Positions 36,946 through 46,895 of a stretch of DNA of 64,000 nt are shown piece after piece. Under the pieces are notes generated by a model. The model was not told the origin of the DNA and ran no database searches. It saw only the letters and a program-made list of their open reading frames with translations. The stretch lies in assembly GCF_028747785.1 (NCBI RefSeq), contig NZ_CP118158.1, positions 1,736,001 through 1,800,000 of the forward strand, written 5' to 3'. The stretch is from Halosimplex aquaticum. GTDB lineage: Archaea > Halobacteriota > Halobacteria > Halobacteriales > Haloarculaceae. The position numbers and the translations under genes are program-made. Numbering within the stretch: the stretch's first letter is position 1; every line of letters begins with the position of its first letter.

Positions 36946-38031
36946 TCATCCGAGAACGCGCTCGCTAGACGTCGTTCTGTAGCCGTGGGATCGAAGCTCG
37001 TCGAGTACGGTGGTCGGCTCGAGAATCTGATGGACGTGAGAGACGCCGTTGGACACGTCCCCGGCCGCCACCGCCTGGGCAACGACCGCGGCGACGAGGC
37101 CCGTCACGTGACTCTGTTCTCGCCCGTCGACCGCTTCGGTTGTCGCAATTCGGGTTTTATCCCGTCGGCCTTCGGCGGTGACCGTCACTGCGAATCCATC
37201 ACCGCCGAGTGAAAGACTCTCACTGAGTCGAGCGAGCCGATCGACCCCGACGGCGTCGGCCATCGGCTGATAGACTCCGGCCCTGACGAGCCCGTGGATG
37301 CCTGTCGAAGCGAGCCGGGAGTCGAAGCAGAATCGCGTCGACGCGGTCGGGACATCGAGCGTCCGTTGAACGACGTGCTGATCGGCGAAGTCGAACCGGT
37401 ATGCGGTACGACAGCCGTATCGGGGAAACTCGATCGGCCGCGGGTCGGTGAATCCCCGGACGGTCCGCGAGTCGCCGTTAGTCTGTACCGTGAACGGTCG
37501 TCCGATGTGCTCTAGAGTCCAACGGCTCGCTTCCGGACCGAACGACTCGCCGAGTCCGAGGAGGACGCCGATCCGGACGTCGGAAACGGTCGACAGTTCG
37601 TCGACGGCGCGTGCTGCGAGGAGATTCGTGACCCCGGGCGCCAGTCCGACGCTCAGGACCGCTGTCGCGTCGTTCTCTCTTGCAAACTGGTCGAAGCTCT
37701 CGACCTGGCGGAAGAACTCGTCTGACGCAGTCACGTCCACGTAATCGATACCCCGTTCGAGACACGCTTCGACGAACGCCGTCCCCGACTGATCGAGACA
37801 GACGATCACCTGATCGACGTCCTTGAGAACGCTCGAATAGGTGGCGGGGGCTTCGACATCGAAGGAGACGCCGGATGCATGATCGCCGAGTCGCTCGGCG
37901 AGTGACGCTGCCTTCGAGTCGTCACGGCCAGCGATCAGCAACTGCTCCCGTTCAGCCATCGACGAGGTGAGTTCGCGGGCGACGATGTGCCCCACTGAAC
38001 CGTACCCCCCGACGAGTAATGTCTGAGTCAC
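36946..38031 (-). CDS. saccharopine dehydrogenase-like NAD(P)-binding protein
   Basis: 361 residues from a GTG at 38031; the open frame runs further upstream but without family character. Rossmann motif LLVGGYGSVGHIVAREL near residue 4, then IAGRDD near 32 and a DQVIVCLDQSGTAFVEACLE block near 80. The saccharopine dehydrogenase fold acts in lysine metabolism and in lipid or other NAD(P)-linked reactions; the specific reaction is unknown. No metal motif, so its place in this island may be chance. Confidence 0.75.
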   Translation of the reverse strand: MTQTLLVGGYGSVGHIVARELTSSMAEREQLLIAGRDDSKAASLAERLGDHASGVSFDVEAPATYSSVLKDVDQVIVCLDQSGTAFVEACLERGIDYVDVTASDEFFRQVESFDQFARENDATAVLSVGLAPGVTNLLAARAVDELSTVSDVRIGVLLGLGESFGPEASRWTLEHIGRPFTVQTNGDSRTVRGFTDPRPIEFPRYGCRTAYRFDFADQHVVQRTLDVPTASTRFCFDSRLASTGIHGLVRAGVYQPMADAVGVDRLARLSESLSLGGDGFAVTVTAEGRRDKTRIATTEAVDGREQSHVTGLVAAVVAQAVAAGDVSNGVSHVHQILEPTTVLDELRSHGYRTTSSERVLG

Positions 38032-38134
38032 GGCGAACCAGACTCCGACTGTCCGAAAGTTACTCTCCGCTGCATCGCTAGTCCGTCCTCCATTCTCCCG
38101 CTGACAGTATGAACACGTATGGAGACGTGGACAC

Positions 38135-38632
38135 TCACTCCTGTGGCGACTCCGACCGAATGACACCTGCGACGTTATCGAGCTGTGCCGACACGTGTGC
38201 ACTCTCTCCTGCCAGGTGAGTGACCACGTCATCCAGGGTAAGGATTCCAGTCAGCGAGCCGTTGTCGTCGACGACCGGGATGCGCCGGGCGTGGGCCTCA
38301 GTCATGTGGTGGAGCACGCGAGGTAGTTCATCGTCGGAGTCGACAACGAGTGGATCGGCGGTCATTACGTCCCCGGCGGTAAGCGCTTCGAGTTCGACGT
38401 CAGACTTGAAGAGATTTGCCGGGCCGTCTTCGGCGAGCAGTTCCACGGCGAGATCGCGGTCCGTAACGATACCCACCGGGTCGTCGTCCTCGATAACAAC
38501 GACGCTCCCTACAGACTGGCCGAACATCGCCTCGGCGATCTCCCGGACGGACGCGTCTCGGCTAGCAGTGACGACATCGTCGCGTGCGAGCTGTGCTACC
38601 TGCATCGGGAGGTCAGAACGCTTCGATCCCAT
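38135..38632 (-). CDS. CBS-domain pair protein
   Basis: 165 residues with two CBS domains (about residues 18-75 and 83-140): SVVVIEDDDPVGIVTDRDLA and ARRIPVVDDNGSLTGILTLDD are the conserved turn. The family start is more likely the ATG at 38605 (MQVAQLARDDVV), 9 residues in. CBS pairs sense adenine nucleotides. It stands alone on the minus strand, upstream of the saccharopine dehydrogenase-like gene (103 bases). Confidence 0.85.
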   Translation of the reverse strand: MGSKRSDLPMQVAQLARDDVVTASRDASVREIAEAMFGQSVGSVVVIEDDDPVGIVTDRDLAVELLAEDGPANLFKSDVELEALTAGDVMTADPLVVDSDDELPRVLHHMTEAHARRIPVVDDNGSLTGILTLDDVVTHLAGESAHVSAQLDNVAGVIRSESPQE

Positions 38633-38714
38633 GTGCCGACTTCGGTCGCGAGACCCAAAAAGTATCGTCGCGAGTGAATTTTAAACCCGCGCGCGTCCCG
38701 ATCGCTCTCCTGAT

Positions 38715-40952
38715 CTAGTCTGCGGGACGGGCCTGCCTACCCGCCGAGACGCCCGGCAAACTCGGTACCGAGAGGTCGACGCGGCGGAGGAGCTGTGCAT
38801 TGATCGCCACGATGACCGTGCTCAACGACATCAGCAGCGCTCCGATGGCGGGCGACAGGAGGATGCCGATGGGAGCCAGCACCCCCGCAGCCAGCGGGAT
38901 AGCGAAGACGTTGTACCCGGCGGCCCAGACGATGTTCTCCTGCATCTTCCGGTAGCTCGCTTTGCTGAGCTTCACCAGTCGGACGACGTCCATCGGATTA
39001 TTCTGCACGAGAATGACGTCGGCAGACTGGACTGCCACGTCGGTTCCGCTGCCGATGGCGATACCGACGTCGGCTCGGGTTAGCGCTGGCGCGTCGTTGA
39101 CGCCGTCGCCGACCATCCCGACGAGCTTGCCCTGGTCCTGGAGCTCCTGTACTTTCACGTCCTTATCCTCGGGCAACACCTCGGCGAACACCGTGTCGAT
39201 GCCCAGTTCGTCAGCGACGGCCTTGGCCACGTCCTCGGAGTCACCGGTCAACATTGCGACCTCGATGCCCAGGTCGTGGAGCGCGTCGACGACTCGGTAG
39301 CTCTCTTCGCGAATGACGTCGGCCATCGCGAACGCCGCAATCAGTTCCCCCTCTCGGACGAGGTAAACCACTGTTTGAGCGTTTTCGCCCGCCTCATCGG
39401 CGAAGGTCCGCAACGCGTCGGGAACGTCGCTGTCAAGATGGTTGAGGAGGTTCGGACCACCGACGTAGACCTCCTGACCATCGACGAATGCCCGGACTCC
39501 TCGGCCCTTCATCGCCTCGAAGTCGTCGGCGTCTCGTGCGTCGATCCCTCGTTCGTCGGCCGCCTCCCGGATGGCACGGGCGATCATGTGCTCGGAGTCC
39601 CCCTCGACGGCGGCCGCGAGTTCGAGCGCCTCGTCTTCGTCCACGCCGTCGACAGTCGCCGTCCCGACGACGCCGTGTTCGCCCTGAGTGAGCGTCCCGG
39701 TCTTGTCGAAAATAATCGCGTCCAGGTTTCGCGCGTCCTCCATCGCGATCCGGTCGCGGATGAGCATCCCATTGCGGGCAGCGAGCGACGTGTTGATCGC
39801 GACGACGAGTGGAATGGCCAGGCCGAGCGCGTGTGGGCAGGCGATGACGAGGACGGTAACGACCCGTTCGATGACCGTCGCGTCGAACGTCGTCGCGACC
39901 GTCCACGCGATGCCCGTAACGACGGCGGCACCAAGAGCAACGTAGAACAGCCATCCAGCTGCTCGGTCGGCGAGTACCTGTGTCCTCGATTTGCTCCCTT
40001 GAGCTTCTTCGACGAGACGCATAATGCCCGCGAGCGTCGTCTCGTCACCGGTCGCATCTATCCGTACACGGAGGCTCCCGTCGCCGTTGACCGTCCCCCC
40101 GATGACATCGTCTCCGGGTTCCTTCGAGACCGGTTTCGATTCCCCAGTGATCATCGCCTCGTTCACGTCGGAGTCGCCTTCCTCGACGACGCCGTCGGCC
40201 GGGACGCTGGCGCCCGGACGGACGAGAACCAGATCGCCTTCAGTGAGGGTGCTGACTGGCACCTCCTCGGTATCCCCCGATTCTGTGATCCGCTCGGCGG
40301 TATCGGGCATGAGCTTCGCCAGTTCGTCGAGGGCGCTCGACGCACGCCGGACGGACCGCATCTCGATCCAGTGGCCGAGCAACATGATGTCGATCAGCGT
40401 GACGAGTTCCCAGAAGAAGGCCGACGTCGTCGGAAAGACGACGCTGGCGAGGCTGTAGACGAACGCGACGGTGATCGCCATCGAGATGAGTGTCATCATC
40501 CCCGGCGATCGATCCTTCAGTTCGGGGACGGCCATCCGGAGGAACGGGGTCCCGCCGTAGGCGAAGACGACCACCGCGAAGACGGGATTTATCCACTCGC
40601 TGCCCGGGAAAGTTGGCACGGAGAAGCCGAGTTGGGTTTGGAGGAACTCACTGTAGAGGAGGACGGGGATCGAGAGCAGCGTCGAGACGAAAAAGCGCCG
40701 CCGGAACATCTGTTCGTGGCCGGCGTGCATCCCACCGTGGTCGCCGTGACCTCCGTGTCCTTCACCGTGGTCGTGACCACCTGCGTCGTGTCCCGCGTGG
40801 TGGTCGTGTTTCTCCTCGATTTCCGATTCGACCTCGTCCGCATCTTCGGCTTCCTCCTCGAGCATCGACTGTTCCGTCCGTGAATCGGCTGAATCTCCAC
40901 CTCCCTCTCCGTTCTCCGTCTCGTAATGATCGTGGTGAGAGTGATCGTCCAT
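38715..40952 (-). CDS. copB: copper P1B-3 type ATPase CopB-like, His-rich N-terminus
   Basis: 745 residues. The first 110 residues are highly acidic with repeated His ([30 protein letters not shown]), a metal-binding extension. The metal helix reads [12 protein letters not shown] (CPH), the phosphorylation site is [10 protein letters not shown], hinge [10 protein letters not shown], and TGESKP is present. C-terminal helices carry [12 protein letters not shown] and [13 protein letters not shown], the P1B-3 signature. These export Cu(II)/Cu(I)/Ag(I). Part of the copper cluster; convergent with nothing obvious. Confidence 0.9.
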   Translation of the reverse strand: MDDHSHHDHYETENGEGGGDSADSRTEQSMLEEEAEDADEVESEIEEKHDHHAGHDAGGHDHGEGHGGHGDHGGMHAGHEQMFRRRFFVSTLLSIPVLLYSEFLQTQLGFSVPTFPGSEWINPVFAVVVFAYGGTPFLRMAVPELKDRSPGMMTLISMAITVAFVYSLASVVFPTTSAFFWELVTLIDIMLLGHWIEMRSVRRASSALDELAKLMPDTAERITESGDTEEVPVSTLTEGDLVLVRPGASVPADGVVEEGDSDVNEAMITGESKPVSKEPGDDVIGGTVNGDGSLRVRIDATGDETTLAGIMRLVEEAQGSKSRTQVLADRAAGWLFYVALGAAVVTGIAWTVATTFDATVIERVVTVLVIACPHALGLAIPLVVAINTSLAARNGMLIRDRIAMEDARNLDAIIFDKTGTLTQGEHGVVGTATVDGVDEDEALELAAAVEGDSEHMIARAIREAADERGIDARDADDFEAMKGRGVRAFVDGQEVYVGGPNLLNHLDSDVPDALRTFADEAGENAQTVVYLVREGELIAAFAMADVIREESYRVVDALHDLGIEVAMLTGDSEDVAKAVADELGIDTVFAEVLPEDKDVKVQELQDQGKLVGMVGDGVNDAPALTRADVGIAIGSGTDVAVQSADVILVQNNPMDVVRLVKLSKASYRKMQENIVWAAGYNVFAIPLAAGVLAPIGILLSPAIGALLMSLSTVIVAINAQLLRRVDLSVPSLPGVSAGRQARPAD

Positions 40953-41016
40953 AGCTAGTTCAGTGGAGTAGCATACGGGACCGGGGGTGTTGGTTTTGTG
41001 GTCTGTATTGGAGTCC

Positions 41017-42018
41017 TCACCGACTATTCGAGGAGGGCCAGCGCCGTTCGTCGGCTTCGATGAGCCCCAGTAGTTTCCGCCGGCGTTCGTCTATCGAATC
41101 GAGCGACTCGTCGAACTGCTGGTCAGACACCGTCGGTATCCCGCCGTCTCGAAGGCCGTCGAGCGCTGGAGCCGGAGGCGTCCGTGGGGCTGGTTCGACA
41201 AATGCTTCGTGGAGGGTGTTCAGGTAATCCTGAACACTCGATCGAGCCTGGCCGATGGCGATCTCACTCGGACGATCCTGTTTCGAGACTCCGAATTCCA
41301 GGAGTGTCAGCATCTCGTCGAACACGGCGATGTTCGTCGCCGTTGCCTGCTCTGTCTGCGGCGTGTAGAAGTAGTGGAGGATCGGGTACGCCTTATGATT
41401 CGAGGTAAGGGTGTCGAGCTGGCTGGAAATCGAGTTGAGCGGTACTTCCAGTCCCCGGAACGACTCGCCGTCCCAGCTTCGCTCAAGAATCTCGGTACTC
41501 CCGGCACCAAGGCCGTGGATACTGCTGGCGAGCGAACGTTTCTGCGTGACTGCACCGAGGACGTTGAGAACGTACGTCACGCTCAGCGTCACGAAGAGCA
41601 TCCCGCTTGCCGTCGTGAGCGACGTGACAATCTGCCAGACGCCATCGCGCGGTGTGAAATCCCCGTTCCCCATCGTGAACACCGAATAACCGACGAAGTA
41701 GAAGCGTTCTGTCCAGGAAATGGGTCCTGTATCACGAGTATCTATGAGGGCATTCTCTCCGCCCGCGAAGAGGAACGTCCAGCCGAACCACAGAAGCGTA
41801 ATCCAGACAGTGAGACTGAGTACGAGTACTATCGGTCCGGCGAGAGAGAGCACTCGAGGTCGGTGACCCGCTATCCGTCGAAGCAACTGCCACGTCCAGC
41901 TCATCAATCGAGTCGTAAGCGGACCGGCACCGCCTTCCACCCAGAGCGTCGTCCACAGTAGATCGACGACGACCAGGACGAGAAACGACACGCCGAGAAG
42001 CAGGGAGACGGGATTCAT
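41017..42018 (-). CDS. two-helix potassium-channel-like membrane protein
   Basis: 333 residues. Three to four N-terminal helices with a pore-type loop [15 protein letters not shown] near residue 115; TMGNGD is a variant of the potassium filter TVGYGD, in which Tyr is Asn. The C-terminal 180 residues are cytoplasmic and of unknown fold ([28 protein letters not shown]-like end). Ion channel by filter resemblance; ion selectivity may differ because of the Asn. Located upstream of the CopB gene on the same strand, 64 bases apart. Confidence 0.7.
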   Translation of the reverse strand: MNPVSLLLGVSFLVLVVVDLLWTTLWVEGGAGPLTTRLMSWTWQLLRRIAGHRPRVLSLAGPIVLVLSLTVWITLLWFGWTFLFAGGENALIDTRDTGPISWTERFYFVGYSVFTMGNGDFTPRDGVWQIVTSLTTASGMLFVTLSVTYVLNVLGAVTQKRSLASSIHGLGAGSTEILERSWDGESFRGLEVPLNSISSQLDTLTSNHKAYPILHYFYTPQTEQATATNIAVFDEMLTLLEFGVSKQDRPSEIAIGQARSSVQDYLNTLHEAFVEPAPRTPPAPALDGLRDGGIPTVSDQQFDESLDSIDERRRKLLGLIEADERRWPSSNSR

Positions 42019-42361
42019 CGCCGGTACTCACAAGAATCGCACTTGGAAAGCCGATACCACGGCGCGTCTGAAACGCCGACCATGCAGCTTGGGTCGGGGA
42101 CGTTCAAATCCTCTAACAGCACAACCATCACCGCCATTTCGCGCTCGAGACGGAAAATCATCGGCGTTGCGCTCCAGCTGCTGTGGACCATCCCCTACCA
42201 CGTGCTTCGATAGCTGAGGAAAACGTACCGCTGGCCTGAACGAATCTGGAGAAGATCGATATCTCGTAAACCCCAGTTGGGGAATCCGGATAGTTTGTGG
42301 GAACCGAACGACACAGAATCGCGCCAAGCCACTTCCGTGCCAGACCCGAACTACCGTTGCT
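42019..42361. other. intergenic, divergent promoter region
   Basis: 343 bases between the channel-like gene (minus) and the Cys protein (plus). An antisense ORF covers part of it but has Arg-rich, non-family composition, so I do not call it. It presumably holds both promoters. Confidence 0.45.
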
Positions 42362-42673
42362 ATGAGCACCGACACGGAGACGGTGGAGGGCTACGTCATG
42401 GACGCCGGCTGCATCCGAAAGAACGCGCGAGACGAACTACTGGAGAACGCGAGGTCCCACACCCGGGACTGCGCACTCATGGGCCATTGTGTGGAGAGCG
42501 GATACGGAATCGTCACCGAAGATGACCGCGTGACGATGCTCGATCCCGAAGCGACGCCAGCGGTCGTGAACGTCGTCGAGGCCTCGGGTAGAGACAAGGG
42601 AATCCGCCTACGGGTGACTCGAGAGGAACGCGACAGTGCCATGGAAACGACCGACGTCACCGAGATCGAGTAA
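42362..42673 (+). CDS. unknown small conserved-looking Cys protein
   Basis: 103 residues. Three cysteines lie in notable places: GYVMDAGCIRKN near residue 17, then CALMGHCVESGYGIV near residues 39-45 (CxxxxxC plus His). Such a GYVxD-C-x(n)-C-x5-C-ESGYG pattern recalls small bacterial proteins encoded near copper or heavy-metal genes, and the residues could coordinate a metal. No family name given. No signal peptide. It is convergent with the second AsnC-TRASH gene (14 bases between stops). Confidence 0.55.
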   Translation: MSTDTETVEGYVMDAGCIRKNARDELLENARSHTRDCALMGHCVESGYGIVTEDDRVTMLDPEATPAVVNVVEASGRDKGIRLRVTREERDSAMETTDVTEIE

Positions 42674-42687
42674 GCGTGTGCACGGAT

Positions 42688-43287
42688 TCAGGCCTCCTCG
42701 GCTGCCGCCTGTAACGTCTCGTACTCTTCTTTGAACATCGATTCACACGACGAACAGCAGAGATAGTATCGTCTCTCCTCGACCGTCACGGAGACTCCGT
42801 CCCCGGTGATCGGTTTGCCGCACTGGACGCACTCGATGGCGAGGTCGGCCTGATCGATCCGCGGATTCCGTACTGAATGGGAAATCTTCTGAATCTCGTA
42901 GCTCTCTATGCGGTCTTCATCGAGCGTCTCCGAGAACAGGCGTTCGAGTTCCCTGTCGTCCATGAACGCATGGACGGTGATACGTGGCTCAAAGGCTTGG
43001 AAGATGCATTCGACAGCGTCTACGTCTGTAAGTGACTCGACGACGGGGTCCGTCTCACCAAGCGCAGTTCGGATCTCGATGAGAACGGCATCGCCAGTCC
43101 GGAGCATCGACCGATCGATGTCGAGTGTAAACCCCTGGATGACGCCGAGCTCTTCGAGTTGGCTCACGCGATTCGAAACGGTCGGCGCCGAGAGACCGAC
43201 CCTCTCACCGATTTCCGTGTACGATCGCCGGGAATCAGCGAGGAGGAGCCGGAGTATCTCCGCGTCCGTATCGTCGAGTTCGACCAT
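42688..43287 (-). CDS. second AsnC/Lrp-family regulator with TRASH domain
   Basis: 199 residues. AsnC winged HTH at residues 1-60 (DTDAEILRLLLADSRRSYTE, SAPTVSNRVSQLEELGVI), sensor core to about 145, and a C-terminal TRASH module (CVQCGKPI near residue 152 and YLCCSSCESMF near 178). Same family as 31852-32433. It is divergent from the Csp-like gene at 43451 (163 bases), whose copper-storage role would suit control by a copper sensor. Confidence 0.85.
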   Translation of the reverse strand: MVELDDTDAEILRLLLADSRRSYTEIGERVGLSAPTVSNRVSQLEELGVIQGFTLDIDRSMLRTGDAVLIEIRTALGETDPVVESLTDVDAVECIFQAFEPRITVHAFMDDRELERLFSETLDEDRIESYEIQKISHSVRNPRIDQADLAIECVQCGKPITGDGVSVTVEERRYYLCCSSCESMFKEEYETLQAAAEEA

Positions 43288-43450
43288 CGACCTACCCTTC
43301 GGTCTTGATACACTCGAAACTGTGACTGGCAGTAGCAGGGTTCGTTAGATCGTTTTATAAGAGAGTCTGTGTAGTGCCGATCCTCAGACACCGAATATCC
43401 ACATACTCGAAGCAAAAAGGGACAAAAATTTCACACCCCTCTAGTCGTGT

Positions 43451-43806
43451 ATGTCTCTCTCGGAGACCGCCGGTAGGATCACCCACCTGAACGACGGAGA
43501 ACGTGAGTGTCTCGAGAACTGCTTCGAGGCGACAGAAGTTTGTGAGTGGTGCGCAGACGAGTGTCTCGGCGACGAGGAGATGGAGAAGTGCGCTCGGCTC
43601 GTCGAGACGTCGCGGACATCGCCGCTACCCACGCCCGGTTCATGGCGCGCAACTCGAACTACAGTCCCGAACTCACCCAGATCAACGCCGGGGTCTGTGA
43701 GGAATGTGGCGAAGAGTGCGAGCGCCACGACGCCGAGCACTGCCAGGTCTGTGCCGACGTCCTGAGCGAGTGCGCCGAGAGCTGTCGCAACCTGATGGCT
43801 TCGTAG
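43451..43806 (+). pseudogene. four-helix-bundle copper storage protein (Csp/DUF326), frameshifted
   Basis: Reading frame one gives ECLENCFEATEVCEWCADECLG and EKCARLV up to 43602. A second frame continues in register from about 43604 with DVADIAATHARFMARNSN, CEECGEECERHDAEHC and CAESCRNLM to the stop at 43806. Together they form one Cys-rich helical bundle of about 118 residues, like Csp copper-storage proteins. A one-base loss after 43600 explains the break: restoring a T gives Cys-Arg-Asp at that point, as in the family. Pseudogene or sequencing error. Confidence 0.7.
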
Positions 43807-43872
43807 GAGAGACTCCCACTATTCCGGGTAATCCGTCCGTTATCAACCCCATAATCACCCCTCATAAGTCAC

Positions 43873-45663
43873 ATGGACCTCTGGAAAAAATTCGCCACCG
43901 TCGTCGCCCTGTTGCTCATCGTCGTGATCGCAGCACAGCCGCTCTACGTCGTTGCTCTGACGCTATTCGACTACGGGCAGACGCCCGAGGGCTCCTATGC
44001 GACGATGCAGACGAAAGACGTGACTCGGTTCCCCGCGAACGAGTCCGAACAACTGAGCGCTTATACCGCCCAAGCCGCCAGACCGCCGGGAGCGAACGTC
44101 TCGTACGATACCGTCGTCCGGGTACCCGAAGGAGACTGGCGGACGGCACTGCCAGCATCCCGATTACGCGCGGCGTCGGACGGGATCGTCCTCTACGGTG
44201 ATGCACCAGTTCCCGGCGCGGGGAACGGAAGCGCAGAGACGCGAAATGCATCGACGGTCGAACTCTCCGGCGACAATCCCGCACAGACCGCAGCTCGGAT
44301 CGCCACCCGTGGAAACTCGAGTGACGAGGTGAGCCCGAACAACATCATAATCGTCAGTAGCGACGCGCCCGAATGGGCGCTCCCCGCCGCAGCCTGGAGC
44401 GCCTACAGCGGCGATCCGATCCTCTACGCCGACGAGAACGGCGTGCCGGAGGCGACAAGACAGGCAATCGCGGAACTGAACGCCTCGCACGCGTACGTTC
44501 TCGCCCCGTCCAGCCTCGTTAGTCAGGATGCGCTCTCAGGGCTCGACGTCGAGTGGACGCGCATTGCTGGATCGACACCCCAGGATCACGCCGTCGAGAT
44601 CGCGAAGTTCCGTGACGAGTCCCGGGACTTCGGCTGGGGCATCGACGAGCGGGACAAGGTCGGGTACTACAATTCGATGCTCGTCAACCCCGACCGGCCC
44701 TCGCAGGCCGTGGCGAGTACGAACCTCCAGTGGGGCAAGGCCGGGCCGATACTGCTCGTCCACGAGGACGGGTCGCTCCCCGCGATCACCGAGAACTACC
44801 TCTGGCGAACGCAGTCGTCGTGGTTCTCGACACCCGCGGAGGGGCCGTTCAATCACGTGTTCGTCCTCGGGCCGCTCGAAGAGATCTCGTGGGTATCGCA
44901 GGCCCGCAGCGACTACGCTGTGGAGATAACGCCCTATCGACTCCAGGGTGCGGGGATGAGCCCACTCGACGCGCTCTCGGCGGCGTGGGCGGCGTTTAGC
45001 CTGCTCGGCGCGACGTTCGTCTACACGCATTCCCGCCACCGGATTCCCGAGATGAACGACTGGACTAAGCTCGTGTGGCCGCTATTCACCCTGATCCTCG
45101 GGCCGATCGGATTCGGGTTCTACTGGCTCTCGTACCGCGGCCGAGAGATCGTCGAACGCGACGGGAAGAAACACGTCGTCCGACCCTACTGGCTCAAGGC
45201 GGCATCGGCCACCGCGATGGGCGTCGCCTTCGCTGCGAGTACGATGATCGCGGTCGCCTTCGGCCTCACGTACTTCGGGATGCCACTCGTGGTGTTTCCC
45301 GGGCAGTTCTTCGCGCTCGGGAGTTCGATGGTGCTGACGATGGCCGTCGTCTACGTGGTCGCGTTCCTCGTCTCGTGGGTCGTCTTCCACGTCCCGATGT
45401 TCCAGGACTCGCTGGGCCTGGACCAGCAGGCCGCCGCTCGGCGTGGCCTCCTCGCCGTCGGAGTGAGCATGACTAGCGTCTCTGTCGGGATGATGACGAT
45501 GATGTACGTGCTGATGATGCTCAACTTGCCCATGATGCCCGGTGACGACAACATCCTCTGGTTCGGCGTGATGGTGTTCGCAACCCTGGTCGGGTTCCTC
45601 ATCGCCTGGCCGGTGAACGGACTGCTGGTTCGAAAGAACGTCAAACCCGGAGGTGCGCTATGA
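43873..45663 (+). CDS. large surface/membrane protein with DUF4396-like C-terminus
   Basis: 596 residues. One helix at residues 7-30, then an ectodomain of about 340 residues that includes cell-wall-binding-repeat-like strands (YADENGVPEATRQAIAELNA; ILLVHEDGSLPAITENYLWR). The C-terminal 220 residues have about six helices; Met-rich stretches and the ending VNGLLVRKNVKPGGAL recall DUF4396. The ectodomain shares blocks with the next protein, so both derive from one module. It overlaps the next gene by 4 bases (ATGA). Function unknown; perhaps surface attachment or metal capture. Confidence 0.6.
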   Translation: MDLWKKFATVVALLLIVVIAAQPLYVVALTLFDYGQTPEGSYATMQTKDVTRFPANESEQLSAYTAQAARPPGANVSYDTVVRVPEGDWRTALPASRLRAASDGIVLYGDAPVPGAGNGSAETRNASTVELSGDNPAQTAARIATRGNSSDEVSPNNIIIVSSDAPEWALPAAAWSAYSGDPILYADENGVPEATRQAIAELNASHAYVLAPSSLVSQDALSGLDVEWTRIAGSTPQDHAVEIAKFRDESRDFGWGIDERDKVGYYNSMLVNPDRPSQAVASTNLQWGKAGPILLVHEDGSLPAITENYLWRTQSSWFSTPAEGPFNHVFVLGPLEEISWVSQARSDYAVEITPYRLQGAGMSPLDALSAAWAAFSLLGATFVYTHSRHRIPEMNDWTKLVWPLFTLILGPIGFGFYWLSYRGREIVERDGKKHVVRPYWLKAASATAMGVAFAASTMIAVAFGLTYFGMPLVVFPGQFFALGSSMVLTMAVVYVVAFLVSWVVFHVPMFQDSLGLDQQAAARRGLLAVGVSMTSVSVGMMTMMYVLMMLNLPMMPGDDNILWFGVMVFATLVGFLIAWPVNGLLVRKNVKPGGAL

Positions 45664-46895
45664 CCGACCAGAGTCGCCGAGAGTTCCTCCAGGACCTCGC
45701 GACTGTGCCGGCCCTCGCGGGCCTCGGCGGTGCAGCGCTGTCCGTCGACAGTAATCTATTCGCAGGTGATGGGGAGGAGTCGATGGCACCCGCGACTGCC
45801 GACTTCAACGAGTGGACGGCCACGACGATGACGACGCGTCTCGCTGGCGAGAACATGTACGAAACTGCGGCCGCGTATTGCCAGAGCGTCTATACGGCTA
45901 TCAACGAACACACCCGTCCCGGTGCCGTGATCCTCGTCAACGACAGCGTCCTCGAAGCGGCGCTGCCGGGCGTCGGACTGATCCACCACCCGATCGACGG
46001 CGCCGTATTGCTGACAAGGCGGGACGAACTCCCGCAGGCGACGCGTGACGAAATCGAACGCGCACATCCCGAGGGCGTCGGGATGGACGACAACGTCCAG
46101 GTGTACCTGATCGGCAGCGAGCGCTACATCAGCGATAGCGTCAGGCAGGAAGTCGAATCGATGGGGATGAACGTCCGACGCATCCCCGGCGAGGGCCCCG
46201 TGAGCGTCGCCGCGGGCGTCGATCAGTACGTCAGTTCGATGCACGGCAATCACGAGGATGAGGTGCTGGTCGCCAGCCTCGACGCGCCTCGCCGTGCCGT
46301 CCCGGTCCAGTCGTGGAACGCCCACGCCGGCGACGGCTTCCTCTGGGTCGAGGGTGACTCGATACCGGAAGAGACCGCCGAGCAGCTCGAGGCGCGCTAC
46401 GACTACGCGTACATGTACCTCCTCGGCGACGAAGCGGCTATCAGCTCCGACGTGGCCAGGGACCTCGGGACGTTCGGCCACGTCACACGCGTCCCCGACG
46501 CCGGAAACCCGTACAGTATCAGTGCGGCCTGGGCCGGATACAAGGACATCGGGCGCAACCAGGGCTGGTGGTTCGGCGAGTGGGCGAGAGGTATCGGTTG
46601 GGGACTCGCCGACCCGGGTCACAACTTCATCTTCGCCAATCCGGACGAGTGGCAGACGGCCGTTCCCGCCTCCGTCGAGAGCCACCGCGGGAAACACGGA
46701 CCGATACTCGCAGTCAGACAGGATGAACTCCCAACCCCCGTCGAGAACTACCTCCGGAAGTTCTTCCGACCAACCGAGGCAGCCCCGTACGATCGAAAGT
46801 ACAATCACGGCTGGATCGCCGGCCCGCCCGACGTCGTCAGTCGAGACGTACAGGCGCAGGTCCACGGTATCCTCGAGGGAGGTGGGCCGTCGTGA
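45660..46895 (+). CDS. Tat-exported cell-wall-binding-repeat-like protein
   Basis: 411 residues with a twin-Arg start (DQSRREFLQDLATVPALAG), so exported folded by the Tat system. The mature part has repeats in which turns like HGPILAVRQDELPTPVENYL mirror HEDGSLPAITENYL of the upstream protein. Blocks such as NAHAGDGFLWVEGDSIP echo YADENGVPEA. The family is that of CW_binding_2-like modules. Coupled to its neighbours by 4-base overlaps on both sides, so the three form one operon. Confidence 0.6.
   Translation: MTDQSRREFLQDLATVPALAGLGGAALSVDSNLFAGDGEESMAPATADFNEWTATTMTTRLAGENMYETAAAYCQSVYTAINEHTRPGAVILVNDSVLEAALPGVGLIHHPIDGAVLLTRRDELPQATRDEIERAHPEGVGMDDNVQVYLIGSERYISDSVRQEVESMGMNVRRIPGEGPVSVAAGVDQYVSSMHGNHEDEVLVASLDAPRRAVPVQSWNAHAGDGFLWVEGDSIPEETAEQLEARYDYAYMYLLGDEAAISSDVARDLGTFGHVTRVPDAGNPYSISAAWAGYKDIGRNQGWWFGEWARGIGWGLADPGHNFIFANPDEWQTAVPASVESHRGKHGPILAVRQDELPTPVENYLRKFFRPTEAAPYDRKYNHGWIAGPPDVVSRDVQAQVHGILEGGGPS

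Noticed and set aside
39276-40883. Long plus-strand ORF opposite copB
   Set aside because: Mirror frame of the ATPase, low-complexity His/Arg/Val translation.
42028-42375. Minus-strand ORF upstream of the channel gene
   Set aside because: Arg/Pro-rich, no family, overlaps a divergent promoter region and the start of the Cys protein gene.
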